From Clostridiales bacterium (lineage in GTDB: Bacteria; Bacillota; Clostridia; Caldicoprobacterales; DTU083), in contig DUSN01000103.1 in NCBI GenBank assembly GCA_012842605.1, forward strand, positions 1 through 50,563: DNA of 50,563 nt. Reading direction: 5' to 3'. Within the stretch, counting starts at the first letter, position 1. Every line of letters starts with the position of its first letter. This document shows positions 16,684-25,071 of this stretch, piece by piece. The notes beneath the pieces are model-generated. The model made no database searches. It worked only from the letters and a program-made list of their open reading frames with translations, and was not told the origin of the DNA. Position numbers and translations under genes: made by a program.

Positions 16684-18240
16684 TTATCTTGTCTGCAGCC
16701 ATGCATCAAGCTGTGTCTGGAGTTCGTTTATAACCTTGTCGCCGCCGGCTTCCTTAATCTTCTGTATGTACTCAGGCAGCTTAACCTTGGGATCAATGGC
16801 ACCATTCCACAAGTATCTCTCGTACTCATTGATTATACTGTTCATTACAGTCAGTTCGGTATCAATGTTGGTACGATCGGGGAAGAAGCCCAGTATGGGT
16901 GAAATAGCTGCATTGTTGTTGTAGTTGTGGAAGAACTCCCACTTGTCTTCAGGCTCGTTCTCCAGGAGATACAGCAGGGTGTTGTTGCCCAGCATTGCCT
17001 GCCATGGACTGTAGCGTTCTTCAGGTGAACGATCGCCAAAAGATACCTTTCCGTCTACCAGATCATAGTGAACGCCTTCAACACCATAGCCTACGAAATT
17101 TCTTACAACAGGATCGGAGTTGAGAAGGTTCAGGAACATCAGAGCTCTCTCCGGATGATCGGATACAACACCAATAGCGTGCATTGCACCGGTCAAAGAT
17201 GCAGTTGTCTTCTTCTGGGGAGTGGTGGGTACAACGTCTACCTTGTAGCCCAGGCTCAGGCTTTGAGAGTATTCATGATATGGGAAGTATCCATACCAAT
17301 CCAGGAACCAGTTCCCATCAGTATAAAAGTCCCGACCGGTATCCGGTGCCATCAGATCGCGGTTATAATAACCTGCTTCATTCCATCCACGGATGATATT
17401 CAGCAACTCAGCAAGCTCCGGAGTCTCCAGAATATTGACGACCTTATAGTCAGGCTTAAAGTTTGGATCCTTGCAATCCCAGGCTACACCGAAGGGCCAG
17501 ATGATCTGCTGGTAGGGAAGTGCTGTCTGACCGTGAGCACCGCCTACAGGATAGTTAATGATCGGGATAAAATTGGGGTCTTCCTGTATCTCGGCACTAA
17601 CTTTTTCCAGAGCTTCAGTTACCAGGTTGATGTCATCACCTAATTTCTTGTAGTCTATACCATATTTTTCTGCATATTTTACATTAACATTGAGCACTGC
17701 CAGCTCTGCCATGTCCTTCAGTACGGGCACGGCATAGTTCTTGCCGTTGATCCTGCTGCCTTCCCAAATATCTTCAGTAATTACCTTTAGAAGTTCGGGA
17801 CCGTATTGTGGCAGCATGTCGTTTAATGCAACAAATGCGCCCTTGGGAGCCAGTTCGAAGTAGTAGGCAGCCCAGTTGGAGGTGAAGCAGATGTCATAGT
17901 ATTCACCGGAGTTGATTATGACATTCATCTTTTCATTATAGTTTGCACCTGCTTCCGTCCATCTTAGATCCAGCTTAACTTTAATTTTTTCTGCCAGGTA
18001 TTCATTCAGCTTTTCCAGCATAACATCAGAGCCGTTGGGAGCTTCTCCTATCTGATACCAGATGATGTCAACCATTGGGAGATCTTCTACTTTTGGCGGC
18101 TCACCCGGGGGCTTATCTGTTGCGTCTCCGCCGGTATCTCCTCCGGATGTCGGGGGATTTTCCTTGGCACAGCCGGTCAGTGCAGCTGCCAATACCATAG
18201 CTGCTATTACAAGCAGAATTAACCATTTGTTCCGATACAC
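16684..18240 (-). CDS. Sugar ABC transporter substrate-binding lipoprotein with DUF3502-type C terminus
   Basis: A 518-residue lipoprotein. The signal MYRNKWLILLVIAAMVLAAA ends in the lipobox LTGC, followed by a Pro/Gly/Thr linker. The body is a family 1 binding protein. The C-terminal region, ISPILGFFPDRTNIDTEL to the end, matches the DUF3502 tail of LplA-type proteins. The start is GTG at 18240, with GGAGGAG 6 bases upstream. It is the last gene of a six-gene operon after two SIS genes, a kinase and two permeases, and is followed by a terminator. It presumably brings in an oligosaccharide or amino-sugar glycoside; the exact ligand is not readable. Confidence 0.92.
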   Translation of the reverse strand: MYRNKWLILLVIAAMVLAAALTGCAKENPPTSGGDTGGDATDKPPGEPPKVEDLPMVDIIWYQIGEAPNGSDVMLEKLNEYLAEKIKVKLDLRWTEAGANYNEKMNVIINSGEYYDICFTSNWAAYYFELAPKGAFVALNDMLPQYGPELLKVITEDIWEGSRINGKNYAVPVLKDMAELAVLNVNVKYAEKYGIDYKKLGDDINLVTEALEKVSAEIQEDPNFIPIINYPVGGAHGQTALPYQQIIWPFGVAWDCKDPNFKPDYKVVNILETPELAELLNIIRGWNEAGYYNRDLMAPDTGRDFYTDGNWFLDWYGYFPYHEYSQSLSLGYKVDVVPTTPQKKTTASLTGAMHAIGVVSDHPERALMFLNLLNSDPVVRNFVGYGVEGVHYDLVDGKVSFGDRSPEERYSPWQAMLGNNTLLYLLENEPEDKWEFFHNYNNNAAISPILGFFPDRTNIDTELTVMNSIINEYERYLWNGAIDPKVKLPEYIQKIKEAGGDKVINELQTQLDAWLQTR

Positions 18241-18325
18241 AATAAACTCCTCCTTTTTTCTTTTTTTGTCTGCTGAACCAGACTTTTTTATTTAAAACCA
18301 TTACGGTTTTAAATCATTTCAGGCA

Positions 18326-19294
18326 TTAACCCTTGACAGCACCAATGGTTATACCTCTGATGAAATATTTTTGGAAGAAAGGATAGCTTAACGCAATGGG
18401 AAGTACAACAATTACTGTAATTGCATTCCTTACACTTTGTGCGGGCAGGTTTGCTCTCATGTATTCCAGCTGCTGGGTGTCCAGGGTATGGGCATTATCT
18501 ATAAGATATTGGATATTTCTTTCTATCTGCATCAGCATGTATTGCAGCGGTACCAGTTCAGCTTTCTCGATATACAGGAGAGCTTCAAACCAGCTGTTCC
18601 AATATCCTACGGCTGTAAACAGGCCTAAGGTAGCCAATGCCGGCAATGATATGGGCAGTACGATTTTGTAATATATCTTGAACTCCGTACAGCCGTCTAT
18701 CATAGCTGAGTCAATGAGAGACTCCGGAATTGTTGTTGAATAGAAGGTTCGCATAATGAATACCCAGAAGCTGTTTAGCGCACCGCCTATAATAAGTGCC
18801 CATATGGTATTTTTAAGATGCAGCAGTTGTGTCATGACCAGATAGGTAGGCACCAGCCCTCCGCTGAACATCATGGTAAAGAAGTTATATAAGGACAGAA
18901 ATTTCTTAAACGGAAAAGTCCTCCTGTACAATGGGTAAGCGTAGGATGATGTCATAAACAGGCATAGAATAGTACCGAGAACCGTTACCACTACACTGAC
19001 AAAAAACGAGCGATATATCTGATCTGAAGCAGAGAAAACATACTCATAGGCTTTCAAACTGAAGTCTGTATGAAACAGCCGGTATCCATATTTGCTGATA
19101 GCAGACTCTTCTGTGAAGGATATGCTGACAACCATCAAAAACGGAATGATTGCGGATATTGCAAAGGCTCCTACTAAAATATTGAAAATTACATTGGTCA
19201 GCGGCTTAATGGTAAGACCGTCATTTTTTCTTCTCCTCCGCCTGGGTAGTGCAACAGTATCCAGCAATTTATTATCCAATTTGTACAACGACAT
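18326..19294 (-). CDS. LplC/YtcP-type sugar ABC transporter permease
   Basis: A 322-residue membrane protein with a hydrophobic first span at about residues 30-55 and further spans typical of the six-span BPD-transport fold. The EAA-type loop that contacts the ATPase reads ESLIDSAMIDGCTEFKIYYK near residue 195. It ends GITIGAVKG, the hallmark C terminus of the LplC/YtcP group. GGAGGG lies 6 bases before the ATG. It sits 55 bases after the LplB-type permease gene and 85 bases before the binding protein. The two permeases form the channel heterodimer. No ATPase gene is in the operon. Confidence 0.93.
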   Translation of the reverse strand: MSLYKLDNKLLDTVALPRRRRRKNDGLTIKPLTNVIFNILVGAFAISAIIPFLMVVSISFTEESAISKYGYRLFHTDFSLKAYEYVFSASDQIYRSFFVSVVVTVLGTILCLFMTSSYAYPLYRRTFPFKKFLSLYNFFTMMFSGGLVPTYLVMTQLLHLKNTIWALIIGGALNSFWVFIMRTFYSTTIPESLIDSAMIDGCTEFKIYYKIVLPISLPALATLGLFTAVGYWNSWFEALLYIEKAELVPLQYMLMQIERNIQYLIDNAHTLDTQQLEYMRANLPAQSVRNAITVIVVLPIALSYPFFQKYFIRGITIGAVKG

Positions 19295-19349
19295 GGCATT
19301 CCCTCCATTTTGCCGGTATTCTTAACCAAAAAGAATCCGGTGTATAGTA

Positions 19350-20288
19350 TCAGAACAGAGAATTTTCGGGATTTATCATTCTAACCACAGTATTGGCAAC
19401 GATAATCAGTATGAATCCGGCAACAGACTGCAGCAGGCCGGCAGCGGCAGGCATAACGATATTTCCCATATTCATTAATGCCCGGTATACAAAGGTAGGT
19501 ATAACATTTGTTGCAGGATTCAGCATAGGTATATTTCTTGGAACCTGATAGAACAATCCAAAGTCCGCGCCAAGCACGTTGGACAAACCTAAAATCAGCA
19601 TAATGGATATGATGGGCTTCAGCAGCGGCAATGTGATATTGGTAGTTTGCTGCCATTTTGTAGCACCGTCTATTACAGCTGCTTCGTACAATTCCTGGTC
19701 AAAACCCGTTATTGTCGCCAGGTACATAATGCTTCCATAGCCCGTGCCCTTCCACAGCGTAACTATGGTCAATATATACGGCCAGTATTTCGGCTCCATA
19801 TACCATTCGATTTTCTGAAATCCCATGGCCATCAGCATGTTATTTATCACACCTTCATTAGGTGCGAGAAACACGTATACAAAGAAAGCGACTATAACCA
19901 TGGAGAGGAAATGCGGAAAGATAATTAATGTCTGATATACTTTAACAGTTCTACGATTGGTCATCTCTAAAAGCAGAAGTGCAACAATTATTTGGAATAT
20001 CATTCCTAAGAACAAGAACAGCAGACTGTAACCAATTGTATTGCGGAATATGATTTTTGCATCCTGGGTTTTAAATAGAAACTCGAAGTTTTTAAATCCA
20101 ACCCATTTGCTTGTCATCAGACTGTATAAAAAGCCGTTTTTGTGTATCCGGAAGTCCTTGAATGCAATGATGATACCGTATATGGGGATATATCTCAGTA
20201 CAAAAATATATACGATACCAGGCAGCGCCATCAGAAGAAGAGGTATGTTCCTAAGAAAATTTTCTTTAAACTTTTTCTTCTTTGTCAT
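19350..20288 (-). CDS. LplB-type sugar ABC transporter permease
   Basis: A 312-residue permease with a basic N terminus (MTKKKKFKENF), a first span at about 15-35, the GFKNFEFLF segment near 65, and the EAA loop ELYEAAVIDGATKWQQTTNI near residue 205. It is the partner of the LplC-type protein downstream. The ribosome binding situation is odd: AAGGAG directly touches the ATG, while GGGGG lies 7 bases upstream and probably serves as the functional site. It follows the kinase gene by 43 bases within the operon. Confidence 0.93.
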   Translation of the reverse strand: MTKKKKFKENFLRNIPLLLMALPGIVYIFVLRYIPIYGIIIAFKDFRIHKNGFLYSLMTSKWVGFKNFEFLFKTQDAKIIFRNTIGYSLLFLFLGMIFQIIVALLLLEMTNRRTVKVYQTLIIFPHFLSMVIVAFFVYVFLAPNEGVINNMLMAMGFQKIEWYMEPKYWPYILTIVTLWKGTGYGSIMYLATITGFDQELYEAAVIDGATKWQQTTNITLPLLKPIISIMLILGLSNVLGADFGLFYQVPRNIPMLNPATNVIPTFVYRALMNMGNIVMPAAAGLLQSVAGFILIIVANTVVRMINPENSLF

Positions 20289-20331
20289 CTCCTTACCCCC
20301 ATAAAATATTTTGTAAATTTTCCCAAATCTG

Positions 20332-21291
20332 CTACCAATTGGTTTTGTATAAATATTCCGAAAATTTATTTGATAAATGTATTATCGTCTCCTCATCCAG
20401 ACTGTCTCTATCACCCATGGCATTTCTCACCACGCCGCCTATTACCGGTTCAAATACAGGGAGTCGAATATTGGCCTGTGGGTACTCGGAATATATTCTG
20501 TCGCAAAAGACATCATACATTATGCGGCACCCTTTCCAGACCCCTCCTGTTGGAAAAATGTCTCCGTGTAAACCAACCTCCCGGATTAATGCAATCATTT
20601 GAGCGGCCATGTCTTCACCGGCTCTTTCAAGAATACGGACACATACCCGATCCCCCTCTTTTGCAGCCTTGGACACTAAAGGAGCCACAGATGCTATCAC
20701 ATATCGGTACGACTTAGCTCTATACACTTTAGGAAGGATCTCATGGATGTGGTCCAGATTCCAGGCTTCCATCAACAGATCATACAGCCTGGTTTTGGGG
20801 CCCCAGTTTTCATAGGCCTGAACCACCGCAAACAAGCCATCGCGGCCTATGATAAACCCGCTTCCCTGGTCCCCCAGCAGACCGCCCCATCCGCCTTTGT
20901 GCCTGACCCGGTCCCCGTTTACATAGCAGACACCTGAACCGGTTCCGGCGAGGGCCATGTATCCGGTTGTTTTTTGTATTGCTGCCAGAGTGCTCATGAG
21001 ACCTTCACCCAGACTTATAACATTATTAACCTGAGCTTTTGACTGAACGGTTTCAGCATATAACTCATGCGGCCCGGGCATGCATATATACAATGTTTCA
21101 ATTGTGATTCCATCATATCCTGAGAGGCATTCCTCAACACAATCACGCATGGTCTGTGCTATGCTGTCCAAAGTGTCAAAATTGGGGTTAATTCCTTTTC
21201 CTCTGCCGCAACTCACCAATTCATACCTTTCGTTGAACAAAATGGCGATAAGTTTGGTACCCCCGCCATCAACGGTCATATAAAAAGGCAC
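20332..21291 (-). CDS. BadF/BadG/BcrA/BcrD-type sugar kinase (N-acetylglucosamine kinase-like)
   Basis: A 319-residue ASKHA-fold kinase. The phosphate-1 motif is VDGGGTKLIA at residue 7, the central segment LAGTGSGVCYV near 117 is the phosphate-2 loop, and GGWGGLLGDQGSGFIIG near 133 is typical of the BadF/BadG group that includes N-acetylglucosamine and related kinases. A late FPTGGVWKG is the adenosine motif. The start is GTG at 21291 with GAGGTG 7 bases upstream; the later ATG at 21279 has no site. Placed between SIS-domain genes and transporter genes, it most likely phosphorylates an imported amino sugar or sugar. The true substrate is unknown. Confidence 0.88.
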   Translation of the reverse strand: MPFYMTVDGGGTKLIAILFNERYELVSCGRGKGINPNFDTLDSIAQTMRDCVEECLSGYDGITIETLYICMPGPHELYAETVQSKAQVNNVISLGEGLMSTLAAIQKTTGYMALAGTGSGVCYVNGDRVRHKGGWGGLLGDQGSGFIIGRDGLFAVVQAYENWGPKTRLYDLLMEAWNLDHIHEILPKVYRAKSYRYVIASVAPLVSKAAKEGDRVCVRILERAGEDMAAQMIALIREVGLHGDIFPTGGVWKGCRIMYDVFCDRIYSEYPQANIRLPVFEPVIGGVVRNAMGDRDSLDEETIIHLSNKFSEYLYKTNW

Positions 21292-21311
21292 CTAGTGTCA
21301 CCTCGTATTAA

Positions 21312-22040
21312 TCAATATCCTTTTTCCTGATATTCTTTAGCGACCTTATCGTTGTACTCGCTGCCGTCCGGGAAGTTAATGCTCTTGTACACGGAAGGCG
21401 TCATGCCTCTATTGAGCATCAATTCAATAATCTCTGCATTCAATGCCCACATAATGTATGCTGCAGCTAAACCGGACGCTGGGCACACCTTGGTGTTAAT
21501 ACCTTCTACCTCCAGCATTGCGTCTCCAACCGGAGCACAATTGTCCAATACCAGGTCAGCAAGTTCAAACAGTCTTTTGCCGCAGGAATGTTCAGATTCT
21601 AATGATGAAGAATATGCAACTGAGGTAAGGGCAATAACCGTTACTCCCAGCTCCCTGGCAGCAATAGCCATATCAACAGGCCTGACTGTTTTGCCTGAAA
21701 CAGAACCTATAATCAAAACATCTCCGGGAATTACATTGGAGACTGCCAGAACATATTTGGACAAGCCTTCCATTGAAGTGTTCTTTCCTTTGTTGTCCCT
21801 TATTCTTACTTTGCTGTCTACATTGAAACTGTAATTCAGTGCTTTCATAAGCATGAGCCCTCCGGCTCTGCCGATCAATTCGCTGTTGATAAGGTGACCT
21901 GTATCAAAAATATGTACTGCCCCGCCTTTTTCAATTGAATCAACAATAATTTCTGCTGCTTTTTTAATATTTTCCGCCTGCTCATCCTGAATTTTCTTGT
22001 TAAGATCACTGACTGCATTAAAAAAACGTTCCATCAGCAT
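21312..22040 (-). CDS. SIS-domain phosphosugar-binding protein (UPF0309-like), copy 2
   Basis: A 242-residue single SIS-domain protein. The domain is marked by GGAVHIFDTGHL near residue 38, GDVLIIGSVSGKTVRPVDMA near 110, and LGVTVIALTSVAYSS near 132. SIS domains bind phosphosugars as isomerases, etherases or sensors. It is a clear paralogue of the gene just upstream (22126-22863): both share a GKRLFE.ADLVLDNC block and a KV.P.S..AAA end. The ATG at 22040 has GAGGAG 11 bases upstream, a long spacing; a second ATG lies two codons on. The kinase gene follows 20 bases later, suggesting the pair acts on the kinase product. Confidence 0.88.
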   Translation of the reverse strand: MLMERFFNAVSDLNKKIQDEQAENIKKAAEIIVDSIEKGGAVHIFDTGHLINSELIGRAGGLMLMKALNYSFNVDSKVRIRDNKGKNTSMEGLSKYVLAVSNVIPGDVLIIGSVSGKTVRPVDMAIAARELGVTVIALTSVAYSSSLESEHSCGKRLFELADLVLDNCAPVGDAMLEVEGINTKVCPASGLAAAYIMWALNAEIIELMLNRGMTPSVYKSINFPDGSEYNDKVAKEYQEKGY

Positions 22041-22125
22041 AGCGCAACCATCTCCTCTACTGTTTTAATAAAAATATTATCTTCGAAAATTTATTAATTT
22101 ACCATTTTGCATATACAAGTGAAAT

Positions 22126-22863
22126 TCAGATATATTTAATGTTTTTCTTGTACTTTTCCATTACTTTTTGATTATGTTCATGACCATGGTCTACATTTGA
22201 GCTTACAAAAACAGGAGGAATATGGCCTTTTTCTACAAACATGCCGGCTGCTTCGGCTACCATGGCATTGAGAATAGCAGCACCGGCTGCAGTAGAAGTG
22301 GGGGCAACTTTTTGCTGCAGTCCATCAATCTCAACAGCAGCATCCCCTACATTGCCGCAATTATCCAGAACCAAATCTGCTACTTCAAACAACCTCTTGC
22401 CTGATTTGTGCCTGGAGCTTACCTGTGAGGAATACTCTATATTGGTTAAAGCAATAACCTTTACCCCCAATTCACGAGCTTTAAGCGCCATGTCAACTGT
22501 CACACTGTTTCTGCCTGAAACAGAATGAATAATTAAAACATCACCCTTTTGAAGGCCGAATTCTGTAACGATTGAGTCACCATAGCCTTCTAATCGTTCT
22601 ACCACAGTTGTAAGAGTGGTTGGGAATGCGTCCAAAGCCAGACCGGGAGCAAGAATAGGGTTGATAATGGCTAAACCGCCGCTGCGGTAAAAAAGCTCTT
22701 GAGCAAGCAAACCGGCATGATTGCACCCAAAAGCATATATATTGTGACCATTCAGAGAAGCTTCAACGATTAGTTCAGCCGCTGCCTTTATATTTTCCAT
22801 CTGTGTATCCTGGATTTTCTGCAAAACTCTGTTTAATTCGTCAAAATATTTCTCTGCAAACAC
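22126..22863 (-). CDS. SIS-domain phosphosugar-binding protein (UPF0309-like), copy 1
   Basis: The first gene of the six-gene operon, encoding about 245 residues. SIS motifs are NIYAFGCNHAGLLAQE near residue 41, GDVLIIHSVSGRNSVTVDMA near 113 and LGVKVIALTNIEYSS. The start is GTG at 22863, where AAAGGAGG lies 7 bases upstream; the frame remains open upstream but has no ribosome site. It is similar along its whole length to the next gene, consistent with tandem duplication followed by divergence, or a heteromeric pair. The copies differ in the early loop (GCNHAG against DTGHLI), so their ligands or roles may differ. RpiR-like HTH domains are absent; it is not a DNA-binding protein. Confidence 0.88.
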   Translation of the reverse strand: MFAEKYFDELNRVLQKIQDTQMENIKAAAELIVEASLNGHNIYAFGCNHAGLLAQELFYRSGGLAIINPILAPGLALDAFPTTLTTVVERLEGYGDSIVTEFGLQKGDVLIIHSVSGRNSVTVDMALKARELGVKVIALTNIEYSSQVSSRHKSGKRLFEVADLVLDNCGNVGDAAVEIDGLQQKVAPTSTAAGAAILNAMVAEAAGMFVEKGHIPPVFVSSNVDHGHEHNQKVMEKYKKNIKYI

Positions 22864-22928
22864 TAAGTGTCCTCCTTTAATATGATAAACTATAATCAAT
22901 GTTTTACCTCTATTTATAAGTAGTGATA

Positions 22929-22962
22929 TGTGAAATTATATAAATTATATATATTTTTCACA
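22929..22962 (-). promoter_or_regulatory. Candidate operator: long inverted repeat TGTGAAA-N20-TTTCACA
   Basis: TGTGAAA (22929-22935) and TTTCACA (22956-22962) flank a 20-base A+T core. The site lies about 25-57 bases after the predicted start of the SIS/kinase/transporter operon, where a repressor could block elongation, or a hairpin could form in the RNA. Confidence 0.4.
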
Positions 22963-22992
22963 GTAATGTTGTTGATAAATTTGTATATTTGA

Positions 22993-23021
22993 AGTATAAC
23001 ATAATTTTTTTTACAGCACAA
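22993..23021 (-). promoter_or_regulatory. Predicted promoter of the SIS/kinase/transporter operon
   Basis: On the minus strand TTGTGC (23016-23021) and TATACT (22993-22998) are 17 bases apart. The -10 is good, the -35 weak. Confidence 0.45.
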
Positions 23022-23077
23022 GGTATTATTGTTAAAATTATTCTATTTGTTATATTAAATTTACGTTAATATATTAA

Positions 23078-23102
23078 ACATAAAGCCGGCATATAGCCGG
23101 CT
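23078..23102 (-). terminator. Hairpin after the YvrJ cassette, probable terminator
   Basis: AGCCGGC (23084-23090) and GCCGGCT (23096-23102) form a perfect 7-bp stem with a 5-base loop; on the minus strand TTATGTTT follows. It lies about 50 bases after the YvrJ stop. Confidence 0.55.
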
Positions 23103-23153
23103 AAAAATATTATGTTAATATCTCCCTTAATAATATGACAAGGCCTCATATTA

Positions 23154-23294
23154 TTACATTTCACTAATAGCTCTGGTCAGAGCCTGAATGGATTGTGACA
23201 GATTTTCCAGCCTGTTTTCAATCCTCACCAGCAAGTATACGGAAATTACAATTGGAAAACCCATATTTGCTATCATCCCCAACAGTTGTTCCAA
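23154..23294 (-). CDS. yvrJ: YvrJ-family small membrane protein
   Basis: A 46-residue protein. The sequence begins MEQLLGMIANMGFPIVISVY with a single membrane segment, then an amphipathic charged part VRIENRLENLSQSIQALTRA. This is the characteristic YvrJ pattern: a small holin-like or membrane-associated protein of unknown role. The start is TTG at 23294, supported by GGAGGG 7 bases upstream; no ATG is available nearby at a suitable distance. It is the third gene of a DUF1659-DUF2922-YvrJ cassette, an arrangement I recall as recurring in Firmicutes. Confidence 0.85.
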   Translation of the reverse strand: MEQLLGMIANMGFPIVISVYLLVRIENRLENLSQSIQALTRAISEM

Positions 23295-23361
23295 ACCAGG
23301 TCCCTCCTTTCCTTAAGTAGATATCAAGCCTTGCCGGACATTGTATAAAAATTCATTGGCA

Positions 23362-23390
23362 ACAGGGGAGTGCATGTCTCACTCCCCTGT
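23362..23390 (-). terminator. Strong hairpin between the DUF2922 and YvrJ genes
   Basis: ACAGGGGAGTG (23362-23372) and CACTCCCCTGT (23380-23390) form an 11-bp perfect stem with a 7-base loop. On the minus strand it is followed by TGCCAATGAATTTTT, so the T run is displaced; it may be an attenuator or an mRNA-stabilising structure. Confidence 0.55.
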
Positions 23391-23396
23391 TTGCTT

Positions 23397-23612
23397 TTAA
23401 ATAAACTCCACAGGCTCGGTCTGGGTTGTAATAATATGTGCGCTGTCGATCTCAGTCACATCACCGTCTACGGCAAACAGATTCTTACTTATAATAAGGT
23501 TCATGGCTGCCTGAATTTCTGACGGGTCCAGATCAGGTCTGGGGTTGTCCAAAGTTAAGCGGAACTTCCTGCCTGCACCGGTTTTAAAGATCATTTCCAG
23601 CCTAGTCTCCAT
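23397..23612 (-). CDS. DUF2922 family protein
   Basis: A 71-residue protein of a family of unknown function. It starts METRLEMIFKTGAGRKFRLT, continues with LDNPRPDLDP and a SEIQAAMNLIISKNLF helix, and ends with ITTQTEPVEFI. That layout (a beta strand pair, the L..PR.DL.. turn, then a helix) is the DUF2922 pattern. GAGGAGG lies 9 bases before the ATG. It follows the DUF1659 gene by 38 bases and is almost certainly co-transcribed with it. No catalytic residues are visible. Confidence 0.88.
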   Translation of the reverse strand: METRLEMIFKTGAGRKFRLTLDNPRPDLDPSEIQAAMNLIISKNLFAVDGDVTEIDSAHIITTQTEPVEFI

Positions 23613-23650
23613 CCTGTTACACCTCCTCTCTATTAAAAATCAGCCCTGCC

Positions 23651-23878
23651 TTACTCAGCGTTTACCAGATCCGCCTGAGCCACTTTTCGGATCACTTCCA
23701 CCGGATAGGTTTGAAGGGCTGCCAGCGCGCTGACCACATCATAAATATCCTGATCCAATGCAGTAGGCTTTATATTGCTCAATGATCTGGATGCGGTCAG
23801 CTTCTTCCCATTACCGTCGGTACCAAGGTTAAATTGTATCTGTACCCTGGTATTTAACGGTCTGCTTTCCAATGCCAT
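23651..23878 (-). CDS. DUF1659 family protein
   Basis: A 75-residue protein of unknown function and the first gene of the cassette. It starts MALESRPLNTRVQIQFNLGT and contains GKKLTASRSLSNIKPTALDQ, then a helix DIYDVVSALAALQTYPVEVI, a pattern typical of DUF1659. I placed the start at the ATG at 23878, which has GGAGG 8 bases upstream; a longer open frame to 23974 has no ribosome site. Partner families DUF2922 and YvrJ follow directly. Confidence 0.88.
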   Translation of the reverse strand: MALESRPLNTRVQIQFNLGTDGNGKKLTASRSLSNIKPTALDQDIYDVVSALAALQTYPVEVIRKVAQADLVNAE

Positions 23879-23979
23879 AGATTGCACCTCCCCTCCTGAT
23901 AAACTATTAAGGCGTATATTCAATTCAGCCTTACACCATATAGATTTCAGGACGGGCCAAGATTCGGACACCAAAAAAA

Positions 23980-24016
23980 AATAAAACCTGTCAAATTATT
24001 CGACAGGCTTGTTTTT
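23980..24016 (-). terminator. Bidirectional terminator hairpin downstream of the HAD gene
   Basis: CCTGTC (23987-23992) and GACAGG (24002-24007) form a stem flanked by A-rich sequence on the left and CTTGTTTTTTTG on the right. On the minus strand it ends the HAD phosphatase transcript with a long T run. Confidence 0.7.
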
Positions 24017-24096
24017 TTGTTTAACATACTAACAATATAGCAGCAGGAAGTCTCCTGCCTTATACAGGCGATGCAGTACGTTGCTATGGGTTAATA

Positions 24097-24876
24097 TTAA
24101 GCTATATGACTAAGAGCATTGCTTTGCAGCAAATACTTTTCCAGGGCTATGGCAACACCGGCATTTTCAACATCTTCAGTTACAAAATCGCTTATATCTT
24201 TTACAGACTCAGGAGCATTGCCCATGGCTATGCTGATTCCTGCAAAATTCAGCGCATCTATGTCATTCAAACTGTCACCTATGGCAATGCAGTTTTCTCT
24301 GGGAAGGTCCAATCTATCCAGGATGATTTTCATGCCTGATGATTTGCTGCAGCCCTTAGAGGTAAACTCATAATATCGATCATGCTCCAGATAAAAAAAT
24401 TCGTCTTTAAGAAGCTCTCTGTCACTGTCGGTCATCGGTGCAACTACTGTCACCTTTGATATTTTGCTGCCGGGGTACAACAAATCAAAGTCATCGGCAG
24501 ACTTAATATGAATTTTATCCTCGTGATTTTTCAGGTTTATATAGTAAAGGTTATCCTGCCCTTCAATTATGCATAATTCATCAGTTGCCAGATAATGCTC
24601 GCATATTTTCCTTAGCTGCTCTCTTGAAAAGCATATGTCCTTAAGGATCTCATCATGATAGCGCACATCTGAACCTATCCCGCATACAACGCCGTCAAAG
24701 GGTATTGAATCAAAAACTATGCCGGGTATGCAGGCATAGGAACGTCCGGTATTTATGAATATCTTATGTCCCAAATCCCGTACCCGCTTTATTGCCTCAA
24801 TGTTTTCAGGCGGTATGCCCTTCCTGCTCATCAAAGTTCCGTCAATGTCTACAAAAACAGCAAATTGTCTGCTCAT
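24097..24876 (-). CDS. HAD-superfamily phosphatase, Cof type
   Basis: A protein of about 259 residues of the Cof/YbjI-like HAD IIB subfamily. Motif I is VFVDIDGTLMSRKG with the nucleophile Asp near residue 9. Motif II is the Thr/Ser in FINTGRSY near 39. Motif III uses the Lys in the GCSKSSGMKIILDRL region, and motif IV is AIGDSLNDIDAL. These enzymes remove phosphate from sugar phosphates or cofactors, with broad specificity. The ATG at 24876 is preferred because GGAG lies 6 bases upstream; an ATG four codons earlier has no ribosome site. It is monocistronic. A role in the neighbouring sugar metabolism is possible but not indicated. Confidence 0.9.
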   Translation of the reverse strand: MSRQFAVFVDIDGTLMSRKGIPPENIEAIKRVRDLGHKIFINTGRSYACIPGIVFDSIPFDGVVCGIGSDVRYHDEILKDICFSREQLRKICEHYLATDELCIIEGQDNLYYINLKNHEDKIHIKSADDFDLLYPGSKISKVTVVAPMTDSDRELLKDEFFYLEHDRYYEFTSKGCSKSSGMKIILDRLDLPRENCIAIGDSLNDIDALNFAGISIAMGNAPESVKDISDFVTEDVENAGVAIALEKYLLQSNALSHIA

Positions 24877-25071
24877 TATCTGCTCCATCCAAATTATTTT
24901 AAAACATATTTATTGCTGCAGTCAATGCTGCGAGTGCTTTATAAACCTAACTTTATCAGCAGATTTTTAGCACTAAACAGCCCTACATATTATGACATAT
25001 AGCGGCATTATGAGCAAGTATCAACATTGATATTTTAAATGTTTTTATATATTTATAATGCAAAGTATGAT

